From Jaminaea rosea (Eukaryota; Basidiomycota; Exobasidiomycetes; Microstromatales), in NCBI RefSeq assembly GCF_003144245.1, contig NW_020289978.1, positions 124,001 through 188,000 of the forward strand: a DNA stretch of 64,000 bases, given 5' to 3'. The notes under the pieces are model-generated. The model was given only the letters and a program-made list of their open reading frames with translations. It did not search any database and was not told the DNA's origin. The stretch's first letter is position 1. Each line of letters begins with the position of its first letter. This document shows, one piece after another, positions 10,298-21,500 of this stretch. Position numbers and translations under genes: made by a program.

Positions 10298-12187
10298 ATG
10301 GCTGCCCCTTCGTCGTCGTCGGAAGCTGACAAGGAAGCTGCTTCCAACGATGACGGTCGGCGTGGCAGAGGACCATCTCGTGTCCGCCCAGACCACCCTC
10401 GTTGCGTAGCATCATGCCTCTCGTCCATTGAAGCATGCACCGACTCGGTGGCCGAGTGCACAGATGGCATGGATCGTAGGCAATTGCAGCGCAACGAAGA
10501 GGCCAGGAGGAAGCGCGATGAGCGAGGGTCAATACCGGATCCAATCTGGAAGCGAAAGGGCATCGTGCCTCTCGTCTTCATCGTCCTGGCTTGGGTCTAC
10601 CTTGGTGAGTCGAGTCGCGCGACAGCCTTCAGGACAGCCCTCTTCTTACATGTTCTTGTGCCTCTCACGCCAATGGCAGTCTACGTATGGCGCTTGTGTT
10701 CACCCGCCATCCGACAGCAAGACTCTCCTTCATCACATCCTGTCCGCCTGGCATCCAGACCAACGGGCATTGGCCTCCTTGTGGCCTTCAACATCCTCTG
10801 GCTGATGACGCTATGGTGCTATTTGCGCGTCATCCTCACGCCTCCGGGATACGTCAACGACTACTTCGACAAGGAGAGCATGCCGTCGCCGATACAGAGC
10901 GAGTGGATGAGGGACAATGTTGGGGGACCATACCTTGGTGAGGAGCAAACGCAGCCAATTCCTCATTCGCAGCAGCAGCAGGAGCAGGCGCCGCAAGCTA
11001 GTGGTAGCGGCGAAGCTACAGAATCACCAGCTGGTCCGCACGACAATGACGGCCATCCGGTCGATCCCAGTATGCCTGCTCTTGTTGGGCCCATTGGAGC
11101 TGGCATGCTTGCGGCGTCGGCTGAAGATGACGAGCATCGGCAGCAACGGCAGCGCCAACACTATCAGTCTACCCCTGCTACCTTCGACGAATCGTCCTCA
11201 CAAACGCAGACTATCCAACCACCACCACCCGCAGCTCTCAAGCCCTCCTCTACGGCAGCTCCTGCCCTTCCGGTTCCTTCCCATCAGCAACAACGAAGCA
11301 ACGCTCCACCCCCCGTGTGGCAAGGCCTCACTCCCAAACCCGTCCGTTCCCCGCCTTATCCAGACTACGCTCCCCTTGCCCGCTCCAATCGATACTGCCA
11401 CCGCTGCCGCCACGTCAAGACACCTCGAGCGCACCACTGCAGGCACTGCGGGCGATGCGTCATGCGAATGGATCACCATTGCCCCTGGGTAGGGGGATGC
11501 GTGGGTGCGCGAAACCACAAATTCTTTTGGCACTTTCTACTTTGGGTCACGATCCTCGAACTCTTCACCCTCATCAGTGCCGCTATCCTCTTCACGCGCG
11601 GCGTCAATGGCGGAGATCGCGGCCAGTATTCCGCTTGGACGGTGGACGGCTTCGTCATCTCCCTCTTCCCCATCTGTGGGCTCTTCATCCTCTTCACTTC
11701 TCCCTTGCTCGTCACGCACTCTTGGCTGCTCTCCATCAATCAGACGACCATCGAGCATCTGGAGGTTGCGCGTATCAATCGACGCGAGGAGCTGAGCTTA
11801 CAGAGCTACTTCAGCAAAGGAGGAGTGGGCTTTGAAGAGGAGACAAAGGGGAAGGGACCATGGAGCTTCGAGGCGTTGAGGGGTAAGAAGAGGATTCAGA
11901 AGGAGTGGGAGGGCGAATGGGGACATCTGCGCTATGAAGCCAACTTGTGGAAGGTAGAGCAGGAGGCTCCTTTGGGAGCTAAAGGTGGCGAGCGCTACAA
12001 GAAGCAGACTACCCGATTCAAGGACGGGCTGCTGAATTGGCGCTTCATGATGGGGCAACAGCCTTGGCAATGGGTGTTGCCACTCGGTCATAGCGCAAGT
12101 GACGGTCGAGACTACCCAGTGAATCCGAGGCATGGAGAGTACGGCCAGTGGAGGACGAGGAGAGAGTGGCCAGAGGAGCTCAGATGA
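10298..12187 (+). CDS. DHHC palmitoyltransferase (Pfa-type)
   Basis: ATG at 10298. Best model join(10298..10604,10680..12187), 604 aa. A 75-nt intron (GTGAGT...GGCAG) is inferred although the frame stays open through it. Removing it fuses the first membrane helix into VPLVFIVLAWVYL-VYVWRLC. A second helix follows (GIGLLVAFNILWLMTLWCYL). The cysteine-rich domain CHRCRHVKTPRAHHCRHCGRC leads into DHHC at about 367-370 (spliced numbering), then helices 3 and 4 and a TTxE-like motif (QTTIEH). DHHC enzymes transfer palmitate to protein cysteines at internal membranes; the layout resembles Pfa3/Pfa4. An approximately 190-residue Gln/Pro-rich insert sits between helix 2 and the DHHC core, where other members have a short loop. 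Confidence 0.9.
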   Translation: MAAPSSSSEADKEAASNDDGRRGRGPSRVRPDHPRCVASCLSSIEACTDSVAECTDGMDRRQLQRNEEARRKRDERGSIPDPIWKRKGIVPLVFIVLAWVYLGESSRATAFRTALFLHVLVPLTPMAVYVWRLCSPAIRQQDSPSSHPVRLASRPTGIGLLVAFNILWLMTLWCYLRVILTPPGYVNDYFDKESMPSPIQSEWMRDNVGGPYLGEEQTQPIPHSQQQQEQAPQASGSGEATESPAGPHDNDGHPVDPSMPALVGPIGAGMLAASAEDDEHRQQRQRQHYQSTPATFDESSSQTQTIQPPPPAALKPSSTAAPALPVPSHQQQRSNAPPPVWQGLTPKPVRSPPYPDYAPLARSNRYCHRCRHVKTPRAHHCRHCGRCVMRMDHHCPWVGGCVGARNHKFFWHFLLWVTILELFTLISAAILFTRGVNGGDRGQYSAWTVDGFVISLFPICGLFILFTSPLLVTHSWLLSINQTTIEHLEVARINRREELSLQSYFSKGGVGFEEETKGKGPWSFEALRGKKRIQKEWEGEWGHLRYEANLWKVEQEAPLGAKGGERYKKQTTRFKDGLLNWRFMMGQQPWQWVLPLGHSASDGRDYPVNPRHGEYGQWRTRREWPEELR

Positions 12188-12418
12188 CGACGACACGACG
12201 GACTTTGCAACAGCGCAAGAAGCAGCGCGACGATGACGACCACATGTAGATATACCCACGCCACGCCATGGACCTTGCCCTTGTGACTCTTACTTCTATT
12301 GCACTCCAGCAAAAATCAAGTCTAGAATCGCACGAACGCTGAGGCGTACGAGACCGACGAGTCGCGAGCTGTTTGGCAGGGGCTCGATTGCTGATACGGG
12401 GAGGAGGTGGGAGAGGCG

Positions 12419-13658
12419 TCAGCGCCATGGCTGACGGGAGCAACGTTGTGTCTGGCTTCTCTTGCTCACCTCGTACCTCGTAAATCGCACTTCCAGCCCT
12501 TCTTTCCCTCCTTCACCAACCTTGCCCTGCTCCTCCAAACAAGCCAGAGCCCCGAGAAGCACGGCAATGGGGTGTCTCCCGCAAATCGTGTTCTTTGTAG
12601 CTCTGAGATAGCTGGTAAAGGCAGCTTGAGCCTCCTTTGCCGTCTTCTTACTGGCCGGTGATACGGCGATGGCTTGCATGCCTTCGTCATCGAGTTGTCG
12701 GATGGAGCGGTGGATTGGCATAGCCTCGTCCGGACGTGTACCAGAGCCTAGCTTGAGAGGAGAGCCACCGGGTGAGGGACGGTAGAAGGTATAGGAGAAG
12801 CGGGACCCCCTGCGTTGGAGCGAAGAGAGTCTGTGTCAACGGGGCGAGGGAGTAGGGCAAGGGGGAGAGGTGCTGCGAGATGCGCACCAATGACAGAAGT
12901 CTGAACTGACGACGAAGAAGTTGGAGGCGTCCGCGAGATAAGGCGCGAGTAGGCGGCCAAAGTGATCCTCCTTGGTCGCTGAGATTGCGCCGACAAGGAT
13001 GGGCACGATCGTGATGTCGTTGCGGCTGAGGGCGAGGATTTGGCAGAGTGAGTACATGCTGTGCATTGCTGCTATTCTGTAGGCGCACTCACCTCTCAAA
13101 GACCTTCCTGACATACGGCGCATGCATTTCCATGCTATGTTCGTCCTCATCAACCCGCCTGCTCATCCACTCAAACTCGCCCGTCTCATACAGCTCCTGC
13201 GTTACCTCAGTGTCCACGGGCAGATTACCTATGGGTGTCTCGTACTCTTCGCAGCGCGAGAGGGCACAGCCGTCTAGGTAGAAGTGATGAGAGGGGCCCA
13301 GCATGAAGATGCGCTTGATGTTGGGATTATTTGAGGGAATAGCACGATAGGCATATGCGGCTGGCGGGCCAGAGTAAGAGTAGCCTGCGTGACTAAGGGT
13401 AGAAAGGGGATGGGCGTCAATAGGTGGAGCGAATCCGGAATGCTGCGACCATACGGCTCACGGTCCGATGAGAGCCCTGGCGTCCTTGACGGGCAGTTGG
13501 ACGGGATCAGGCTTGACCTCGCCCTCATCAGCGACGTGCGCAGAAGGAGGGAATTGGCTCCCATCGACGGCTGCCAGCCAGCGCGTGAGGTCCTCATTGA
13601 GCTGGACTGGGTCGGACGTGTACCACGAGCCGGCATGAGTAGCGCGGCGGATGACCAT
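12419..13658 (-). CDS. Memo1/Mho1-like protein
   Basis: Four exons, complement(12419..12809, 12888..13025, 13093..13392, 13462..13658), 341 aa; introns of 78, 67 and 69 nt. The spliced protein follows the Memo family throughout: start MVIRRATHAGSWYTSD, then GPHAGYSYSGPPAAYAYRAI, IFMLGPSHHFYLDGCALS, MEMHAPYVRKVFES, ITIVPILVGAIS, and FVVSSDFCHWGSRFSYTFY. Memo has an extradiol-dioxygenase-like fold with conserved His/Asp/Cys at the site. Human Memo1 acts in cell motility and redox signalling; yeast Mho1 is linked to growth regulation. Skipping to the CAG at 13026 rather than nearer AGs restores the family spacing between KVFE and ITIVP. Confidence 0.9.
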
Positions 13659-14052
13659 GCTTGAGATTAGACCCAAGTGGGATACGAGAGAGGGGAGGAG
13701 AGAAAAGAGCGGGTGTCCTGCCCTTCGAGACTGGTCGGGCGAGGCGGCTCCACTTGAGCCCTGCCCGACCTCGACTTGAACAACGACGCAGCATCGCACG
13801 GGCCACCGACACTCAAATCACCCACCCCTGCGCACGAGGTTTCGATGGCAATGGTGTTTCTCATTTCCCAGCTCACGAGAGTCAGAAAGGAATCGCTAGA
13901 GAAAAAGTGGTGTAGACATCGGCTGATCAACCAGAGACAAGGACATAGACATAGACAATGTCGACAGATGATGCGCAAGGGTCACAGCTACGAGCAGAAC
14001 AGGGCAGCTGAAACAGGGGGGTATACCAGCTGCCTTCGTCTTTCGAGGCCTC
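13659..14052. other. Intergenic stretch between two minus-strand genes
   Basis: 394 bp holding the Memo-like promoter and the 3' end of the acyl-CoA synthetase gene. No additional gene or RNA is recognisable. Confidence 0.4.
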
Positions 14053-16470
14053 TCATGGGTAGATCTCCTTGATCGAGTCCTTGTACTTGTCCTCGACTTG
14101 CTTGCGCTGCAGCTTCTGTGCGGCAGTCATGGGCAGCTCTTCGCCGACAAGGAGGACGCACTGCACCAGCTCCATTCCCTTGTGGCCATTCTTCTTGCCG
14201 ACCGAAACGAGCTCGTCCTTGACCTTGTTGGCCAGCTGCTTGTCCTTGATCAGCGTAGAGAGGTCTTCCGAGTTGCCCGCCAGCTTCTGTAGGTCACCCT
14301 CACGAGGGAATACGACAGCCATAGGTTGCTTAGCGTCCGAAGAGGCAACAAGTGCCATGTTCTGCACCACCGAGCTCGACTTGAGAGCGCTCTCGATCTT
14401 CTCGATGGCAATGTACTCTCCACCGGCCAGCTTGACCAAGTTCTTCTTACGGTCAATGATGCTCAGCGTGCCATCCTTGTTCCACTGCCCAACGTCACCC
14501 GTCATGAGCCATCCCTGGTCATCGATGGTCTCCTTTGTCGTCTCCTCGCGCTTGAAGTAGCCCTTGGTGACCGCAGGTCCGCGGATGAGGACCTCTCCCT
14601 GTGGCGGGTTGTTGGTAGAGAAGTAGCCAGCGTCTGGGACGTCCTTGAGCTTGATCTCGATCGAAGGGACGGGAACACCGACTGTTCCGTAATCCTTGTG
14701 GAATTGAGGAGTGACAATGGCACACATCGCCGAGGATTCGGTCATGCCGTACCCCTGCAGCAGTTGAACAAGGGCCAGATCCAGGAACTCCTGCGTCTCG
14801 CGAGAGATGGCAGCACCTCCGCTGAGGGCGAGGCGCAGGCGACCACCCGTGGCTGCAGCAACCTTCTTGAAGACGACAGCGTCAAAGAAGCCAGAGAGGC
14901 CGGGAATCTTATTACGCTTCACGGTGAGACCGGCGTTGAACATTCCGCGAGCGATGGTGGGAGCTGCCGAGAGCTTGGCATTGATGCCCTTGCGAATCTG
15001 CTCCCAGACCGCGGGCACACCGACCATGACCGAGGGCTTGAATGCGACCAGGTCACCCTGGCAGTTGCGTACCGACTGGTCTGTCAACGTCTTGACTGAG
15101 CCGTAGCCCATGGTAACACCGACGAAGATGAGGGAGCACTCGACGACAAATTCGAGAATGTGGGCCAGGGGAAGGTAGGCGAGGAAGGTGTCAGTGGCCA
15201 AAAGATGCTCGCCGAGGAGCTCGACGACACCGCCGACAGATGAAACGAGGTTTGCGTGGGTGAGGATGACACCCTTGGGAGCGCCAGTCGAGCCAGAGGT
15301 GTACATGATGCAGGCTACATCCTCGCTCTTGGGAGGGTGGGCCTCGGCCTTGTTCTTCTTGCCCTCCTCGAGGAGGTTGTGGAGTGAGATAACCTTGGTG
15401 CCCTCGCGACCCTCGAGACCCTTTTCGAGCTTCTTGATCTTCTCGTCAGATGGCTTGCCGTCGTAGATGACGTACTTCACACTGCGTGAGCGGGTAGAAG
15501 AGCGGTGCAGTATCAGTATGAGCAGAGGAAGAGAGAAGCGTCGGCTCCAACTCACGTCTTGGTCTCGGGAAGGACATTGGCGAGTGTGTCGATGAGGTTC
15601 TCGTTGGTAAAAACACCTACGACCTCGGGCTCGTTGAGCGAATGAGAGAGGCCCTCCTCACCAAGCGTCTCGTAGGCTGTGCAGAATGGGATATTCTGAC
15701 GGAAGCACGAATGGGCGAGGAGCTGCCAGTTCAGGCTGGTAGCAGAGTAAATGTTGAAGCGGGTCTCCTTGCTGAGGCCAAGGTTGGACAAGCCGCTCGA
15801 GACGTGGGCAATCTTCTCGTCGAGCTCGGCGTAGGTAAGGTACTGCAAGCGTGTAAAGACAAAAGTGAGGAGTATGGCTGTGTCAGCGCCAGTAGCAAGG
15901 CGAGAATTTGCTTCGGTAAGGGCATGCTCGTCACCCACCTTGTAGTCGCTGAGCTCGAAGTACTGCCACTTCTTCATCTCCTTCTTCTCCTTGCCATCGA
16001 CCTTCTTTGTCACCTCCTTTTCCTCCTCGTGCATCTTGACGAGGTCACGCCATCCGAGGACGGGCTTGTTGGTGAACTCTGCGGGCGAGCACCAAGAGAG
16101 TGGGTGAGTCGAGGTATCAGGTCTGGAATTCAATCTCTCACGCCGCACTTACTCTTCAGGGCAAAGTTGAAGACGTCGACCATCGTCTCGATGCCATTGC
16201 CGGGGCTGTGGGAGAGAGGGGCAATGTGATGTGCGGTGAGCTGACCGCTCGGCTTACATGCAAGTCTGCCTCTCGCTCTACTCACTTGGCAATGAGATTG
16301 TCAGGGGCCTTGTACGATCGTCTGATCCTGCCCTCTCCCTGTCACGATGATGGGGTGCAATGCTGAGTGCTCTATCCTGCGAATTGTCACCTTCCACGCT
16401 GCCGCTACCTCTCACTCACCTTGGGAGGAGCATCACCGACCTCGACGGAGGCAGACTTTGGAGGTGCCAT
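14053..16470 (-). CDS. Long-chain acyl-CoA synthetase (Faa1/Faa4-like)
   Basis: Six exons, complement(14053..15481, 15556..15842, 15939..16078, 16153..16205, 16286..16338, 16420..16470), 670 aa. Introns are 74, 96, 74, 80 and 81 nt. The spliced N-terminus MAPPKSASVEVGDAPPK-GEGRIRRSYKAPDNLIA matches the fungal family lead-in. AMP-binding motifs are YTSGSTGAPKG (about 255-265), LSGGAAIS, GYGMTESS, MTGDVGQWNKDGTLSIIDRKKNLVKLAGGEYIA, and the closing LTAAQKLQRK-type segment. The enzyme activates fatty acids with ATP and CoA for lipid synthesis or breakdown. The C-terminus (KEIYP) is not a peroxisomal PTS1, so a cytosolic/ER/lipid-droplet Faa1/4 role is more likely than Faa2. The 96-nt intron is in frame and stop-free, so retention would insert 32 residues. 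Confidence 0.95.
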
Positions 16471-16952
16471 TGGGTGCGCGTGCGAAAGGTTGAAGTTGGT
16501 AGAATTTGGGGAGGGCGAGCTCGATGTCGCTATGATGGTAAGGAGGACGAGGGGCGATGATGATGCAGCAGCGAGGCCGGACTTTTGAAAGGCGAGGGAG
16601 ACGGGAGGCGAGGGCGGTCGGGCGGCCAGGCGCAGATGCAAGCGACGATGACGATGTGGGGTTGAGCCTTTGAGCGATGATGGCTAATCGAGTCGAGTCG
16701 ACGGGCCGAGGTTGAGCACTGCACCCGTCGTCTTTGCTTGGCCTTTCCTTTCTCCGCCCGCCGCGCTTGGACCTCACCCCCTCTCACGAGGGCGGAGCGA
16801 GCCAAAGTCGAGGTGGAGAGACTCCCTTGCCCTCGCCTCGCTCGGAGTGAGAACACGGAGCGCGACGTCGGTGCTCAGTCGCTTCTAAGCCTGCTTCATC
16901 ATCATCGCGGACGCATCGCATCGACGCCATACCACGACGATCGTAGACTACG
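16471..16952. promoter_or_regulatory. Divergent promoter region, acyl-CoA synthetase / acidic protein
   Basis: 482 bp between two divergent start codons. It contains G+C-rich and CT-rich tracts. No coding exon or named regulatory element is recognised. Confidence 0.4.
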
Positions 16953-18141
16953 ATGCCACGCGACGCCAACGACGCCGATGATGCCTTCACAGAGGCATAC
17001 CGATCTCATCGCATTGAGCAAGGCGATGATCCTTCGACACTGCCACCCCCATTGAAGCGTAGAAAGACGACCGGCGGTGGCCGAGGCAGCAATGCAGCGA
17101 CCGGTGCAGACGCCGGCGGTTTCCTTCCGGATAGCAGCGATGAGGGAGAAGACGATCAAGACGATGATGAGAACGGGCCGGTGCCAGGCTTCCTACCACT
17201 CGCAGAGGTTCCACATGCCCTCTCCATCCTCTCACTGCCTACCGATGATGACGGGATACTGTCCGTCTTTCGATCAGCAGCCATCAATGATCCCAGTGCG
17301 CCAAGGAGAAGGCCCGGGGGAGAGCCTCTGACCAAGGTCATCAGTCGAGAGGACTTCTTGCGAGTCTGCGAAGTGTTACTGGAAGACACAAAGGGCGGGG
17401 AGGACGAGGAGGAAGAGCGAGCAGACGACCGCAGAAGACGCCGCCCCACAGGCAGGCCAAGCAGACTAGCAGCCGCAAAGCAGCGTAGAGCTGTACAAGA
17501 CCAGATGGAGGCAGAAAGTATCAGCAGCGACTCAGAGGATGCCTATCACGGCAGTGAAGATGAGGATGAGGGAGACGACGATGATGACGAAGAGGAAGAG
17601 GCGCCGGCAACCAAAGCGAGTAGCTCACGGCGTAGACGAAAGCGTGCAGCTGATAGTGAGGACGAGGAGGGCAGAGATGACAGTAAGAGTGCCCTTGCAG
17701 AAACGGCCATTACACAAGAGCAAAGAGACATCGCTCAAGGTGCTTGGCAGCTGCTTGCAGACAAATTAGAGGAGATATACCCTGATTGGGATGGACAGAG
17801 CATCGGAAAGAAAGAGCTGCATCGTCTAGCCATCAGCGTCGGGGAGAAGCTCAACGACAAGGATGTGAGTATGGGGGAGAAAGCAATGGGGTTAATCGGC
17901 GAGAAACTGCAGCTGCTGACCATTACCACGCATTTGCACACAGGTCGAGGAGATGCTAGGACTTGCTCGCTCTTCCTTCGCCCCCGCCTCGTCCAAGTAC
18001 GCTACTCGTGAATCAGTTCAGGCAGCTCGAAGATTGAAGAAGAAGAAAAAGCAGGGTAATGGCGATGCAAGCGGTGTCGACGACACTGCGATAGGCATTG
18101 ACGAGTTTGCCGGTGTCTTGCTACGAGGCCGAATGATATGA
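16953..18141 (+). CDS. Acidic protein with degenerate EF-hand-like C-terminus
   Basis: Two exons, join(16953..17864,17944..18141), 369 aa; the 79-nt intron starts GTGAGT. Not firmly recognised. The N-terminus has a basic patch (LKRRKTTGGG) that could be nuclear targeting, then an acidic run and GFLPLAEVPHALSIL. A Ser/Asp/Glu-rich middle carries further KRRRK-type clusters. Residues about 250-315 look helical and centrin-like: AWQLLADKLEEIYPDWDGQSIGKKELHRLA...GEKLNDKDVEEMLGLA. This resembles one EF-hand pair, but the calcium-loop acids are poorly kept. The C-terminus (IGIDEFAGVLLRGRMI) also fits the last helix of an EF-hand. A centrin/Rad33-like DNA-repair role is possible but is inference only. 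Confidence 0.65.
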
Positions 18142-18572
18142 GAGAGCATCTGCTCCCTTTCTTTGCTAGCCCCTGGTTGCTCTTTCTGAAATCTGCGTGC
18201 CCCGTGCGGGGGAGAAGACCCCGTTCTGGCTCCGACACGACGTCACTTTTCCCGTCGACGAGATGCGAAGCGGCGCCCGGCAGCAGGAGCAGCAGGCAGC
18301 CGTGTGCCGAGGGCGCGAGTTGACCTCGAGATCGACGAGGACGAAGCGGAGGCGGACGACAGACATAGGGCTGTGGGCGGGCAAAATCGACCGCCGGCAA
18401 GCGTCATCGAGGAGGCAAGCAAGCAAGCTTTCTTTCTTCTTGACTTGACCTGATCACGATCTCCACATTTTTCTCCTCGGAAACAGAACTCATCGGCACG
18501 CCATCAGCCAGTCTCGTCTTATCTCGCCATCACGCTGGACGAACTCGTGTGTAGCTCCACAGCCTCGCCGCA
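18142..18572. other. Intergenic region upstream of phospholipase D
   Basis: 431 bp with the 3' end of the acidic-protein gene and the presumed PLD promoter. Nothing recognisable as a gene or RNA. Confidence 0.4.
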
Positions 18573-21500
18573 ATGACGGCTGCTGGCTCGAGTCTTCCTG
18601 ACGCCCTTCACCAGGTGTCGGACGCTGCAGCATGGGCGCTAGGCCTCTCAGGCAACGAAGACCCAAAAGGAGGTGACGGCGGTGCCCAGGCTCCTCAAGA
18701 CGGCGACGACGACGACCACGACAGTGACGATGACAAGCCAAAGATTGACGAAGCCAAAGACGAAGATGGCAATCCCGCTGGGACGTCAGGCAAGACATGG
18801 TTTGGTTCGCTGCTACCTGGCCTGGGAAACCATGCCAACGACCCCGCCAATGCCGCCAACGATGCATACTACCACGACAGCGTAGGCAACGACTCTCGCG
18901 GCGAAGAGGAGAAGGGCAAGCCAATCAATGGAGGACAGAAGAGCAATGTCGCTGCTGCAGGTCGCAAGGACGATGCTCTAGCACGAGCTCTCCACCATCG
19001 CCCTCAGCCTCAAGGCCATCGCGACGATGAAGACGACGAAGAGCATCGGAAGGTGGATCCAAAGTCTGTCGACTGCCAGGAGAATCAAGACGTTACACTC
19101 TCATCTGCAAACCCAGTCGATGAGGCTGTCCAGTCTGAGCGCAACGATGCAGAGTATCGAGGCAAGCACCCAGAGGCATACCCCGAGCAGCCACAACATG
19201 AGGAGCATCCAGCGCATCGCGGTCCGATGTGGGCTAGCAGGCCAGATGACGCTCAGCGACAGAAGATCAAAGAGATGAAACAGAAGCGCAAACAGGCGCA
19301 CAAGGAGGAGCGCAGGCGGGCTCGCAAGGAGGAAGACGGTAGTCAGGTCGACGAGGGAGAGGGCAATGATGATTCACACGACACAACGGCCACACGCCCC
19401 CAAGCAGACCGCACTACCACAGCTGGCTCATCACGATTTCGAGACATCTTCTTCAGCAAAGCTCCGCGTACTGCAGCGTCCAACGACGACGACGAAGAGC
19501 ATGCTCGTCGCGGCCTGCGAGGAGCGTTTGGAGCAGGCGCGAGCGAGCAGGAAGAAGATCAAGCACAAGGCGAGGAAGAGGGCGGCAATCAGAACGATAA
19601 GGCGAACGATAGCAAAGCCGGCGACGGCGTTGCCCCTCAGTCCTCATCGGGCGGCGACGACAAGATGAAGAAGATCTCTGGCGTCATGCTTGGCCGGGAT
19701 GGCGAAGGCAAGGAGCTCAACGGCTCTGCAAGCCTTTCGAAAGATGATAAGTGGGCTATTCTGAAACAGAGAGTGCAAGCTACAGGCGCCGTCGCTAAAC
19801 GCCGGGCCGAGAAGTCAAGGCAGGACCAACGCAGACGAGTCACTGGTGGTCTCGACATGACGGCCGAGCTGCAGTCGGGTGTGCTGCCCGTCATCCTACT
19901 CAAGATGGCTCTGGAGAGAGACGAGGGCGGTCATCGCCGTGTACCCGTCCTGCTCAACCATCTGCGACTCAAGGTCACCGACTCGGTCAATCCTCTGCAC
20001 AACTCGCAGGCCATTTTCCGCATCGAGCTCAGCTACGCGGATGACGTCCTCAAGTGGGTCATCTACCGCTCTTTGGGCGACTTTCTCACATTGCACACCC
20101 ACTACCGTGCCGCTGCTCTCCGAGGCTACGTCGGCAAGGCCGTTGGAGGTGACAGCGGGACGGCAGATGGCGATGTCGGCTTGCCGCGCTTCCCCAAGAC
20201 CTCACTTCCGTACCTCCGCCAGCTCCAATCACAGGGAAGGATGCGTGGCGAGGAAGGTCGCCGTATGTTTGCCAAGTTCCAGCGCGATGCCCTCGAGGAC
20301 TACATCATCGAGCTAGTCAAGCGGGTCATGTTCCGTCCTGAGGCCAATCGTCTCTGCAAATTCTTTGAGTTAAGCGCACTCGGCATCTCCCTAGCTACTC
20401 GAGGTGGGTTCTCTGGAAAGCAGGGCTTCCTACGCGTCCTCTCAAAGGGAGGCAGGAAGAAGGAACAGAGCAGTCTTCTTTCGCCGATGCACTGGATCCA
20501 CGCGCAAGAGCCCAAGTGGTTCATCGTACGAGAAAGCTATATTGCCATCTGTCCCGGGCCGGAGACGCACGAGATCCACGACGTCTTCCTCATCGATGGC
20601 GAATTCCGCATCGAGCGCCCCAAGCGTATATACAAGCAGGCGGCATCGCTTGCCGTTGGGGGACGCGGCGATGATAGTGAGAAGGGCAAGTCGAGCGAGG
20701 ATACCAAGACGGGCAGCGACGATGACGGCAAGAAGGGCGAACAAGGCGTGGACAGCAACAAGACGGCTCTCCTCACGGAAGGGCAATGGAGCGAGCAAAG
20801 CGTCTCGCAGCGCAACGGCGCCAACACGGACGTCTCGTCTCACACTTTCTACATAATGAATGCAGAGCGCAAGCTCAAGCTCAGCGCCAAGTCGTACCGC
20901 ATTCTCGAACAATTCGTCGCCTCCATCGAGCGCGTGGCCCTCCACAGCCCCTTTTCGAGGTCAAACCGCTTTGGCTCGTTCGCACCGATCCGACTCAACG
21001 TCAATGCTCAGTGGCTCATCGATGGACGAGACTATTACTGGGAGGTTTCACGAGCGCTGCTCCTGGCGAAGGACCGTATTATGATCCACGACTGGTGGCT
21101 CAGTCCGGAGCTCTATTTGCGTCGACCTGGTCAACCCAAGTGGCGCTTGGACAACATTCTCCAGAAGAAGGCGAGGGAGGGAGTCAAGGTCTTTGTCATT
21201 CTCTACAACGAGGTGTCCAACAACTTCACGCCGACTGACTCTGGCTATAGCAAATCGAGGCTCACAGCTCTCCACCCGAACATCTACGTGCAACGCTCAC
21301 CTAGTCACTTCCAAACGGGGACATTCTACTGGGCTCATCACGAGAAGATGTGTGCCATCGACGAGACAATCGCTTTCATGGGTGGCTTCGACTTGTGCTT
21401 TGGGCGATACGACACGCCCGCACACGTCCTCGTCGATGACGTTGACGCGGATTACAATGATGATGCGGGTGTCAAGTCAGAGCATCTGCTAGGCCCCGCT

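Noticed and set aside
13059-13092. Very short intron (34 nt) option in the Memo-like gene
   Set aside because: Using the later CAG at 13026 gives a normal 67-nt intron and restores the family spacing KVFE-S-RND-ITIVP.
14326-15099. 257-codon plus-strand open frame
   Set aside because: Antisense to the AMP-binding core of the acyl-CoA synthetase, which is unambiguous; G+C-rich codon bias keeps the complementary frame open.
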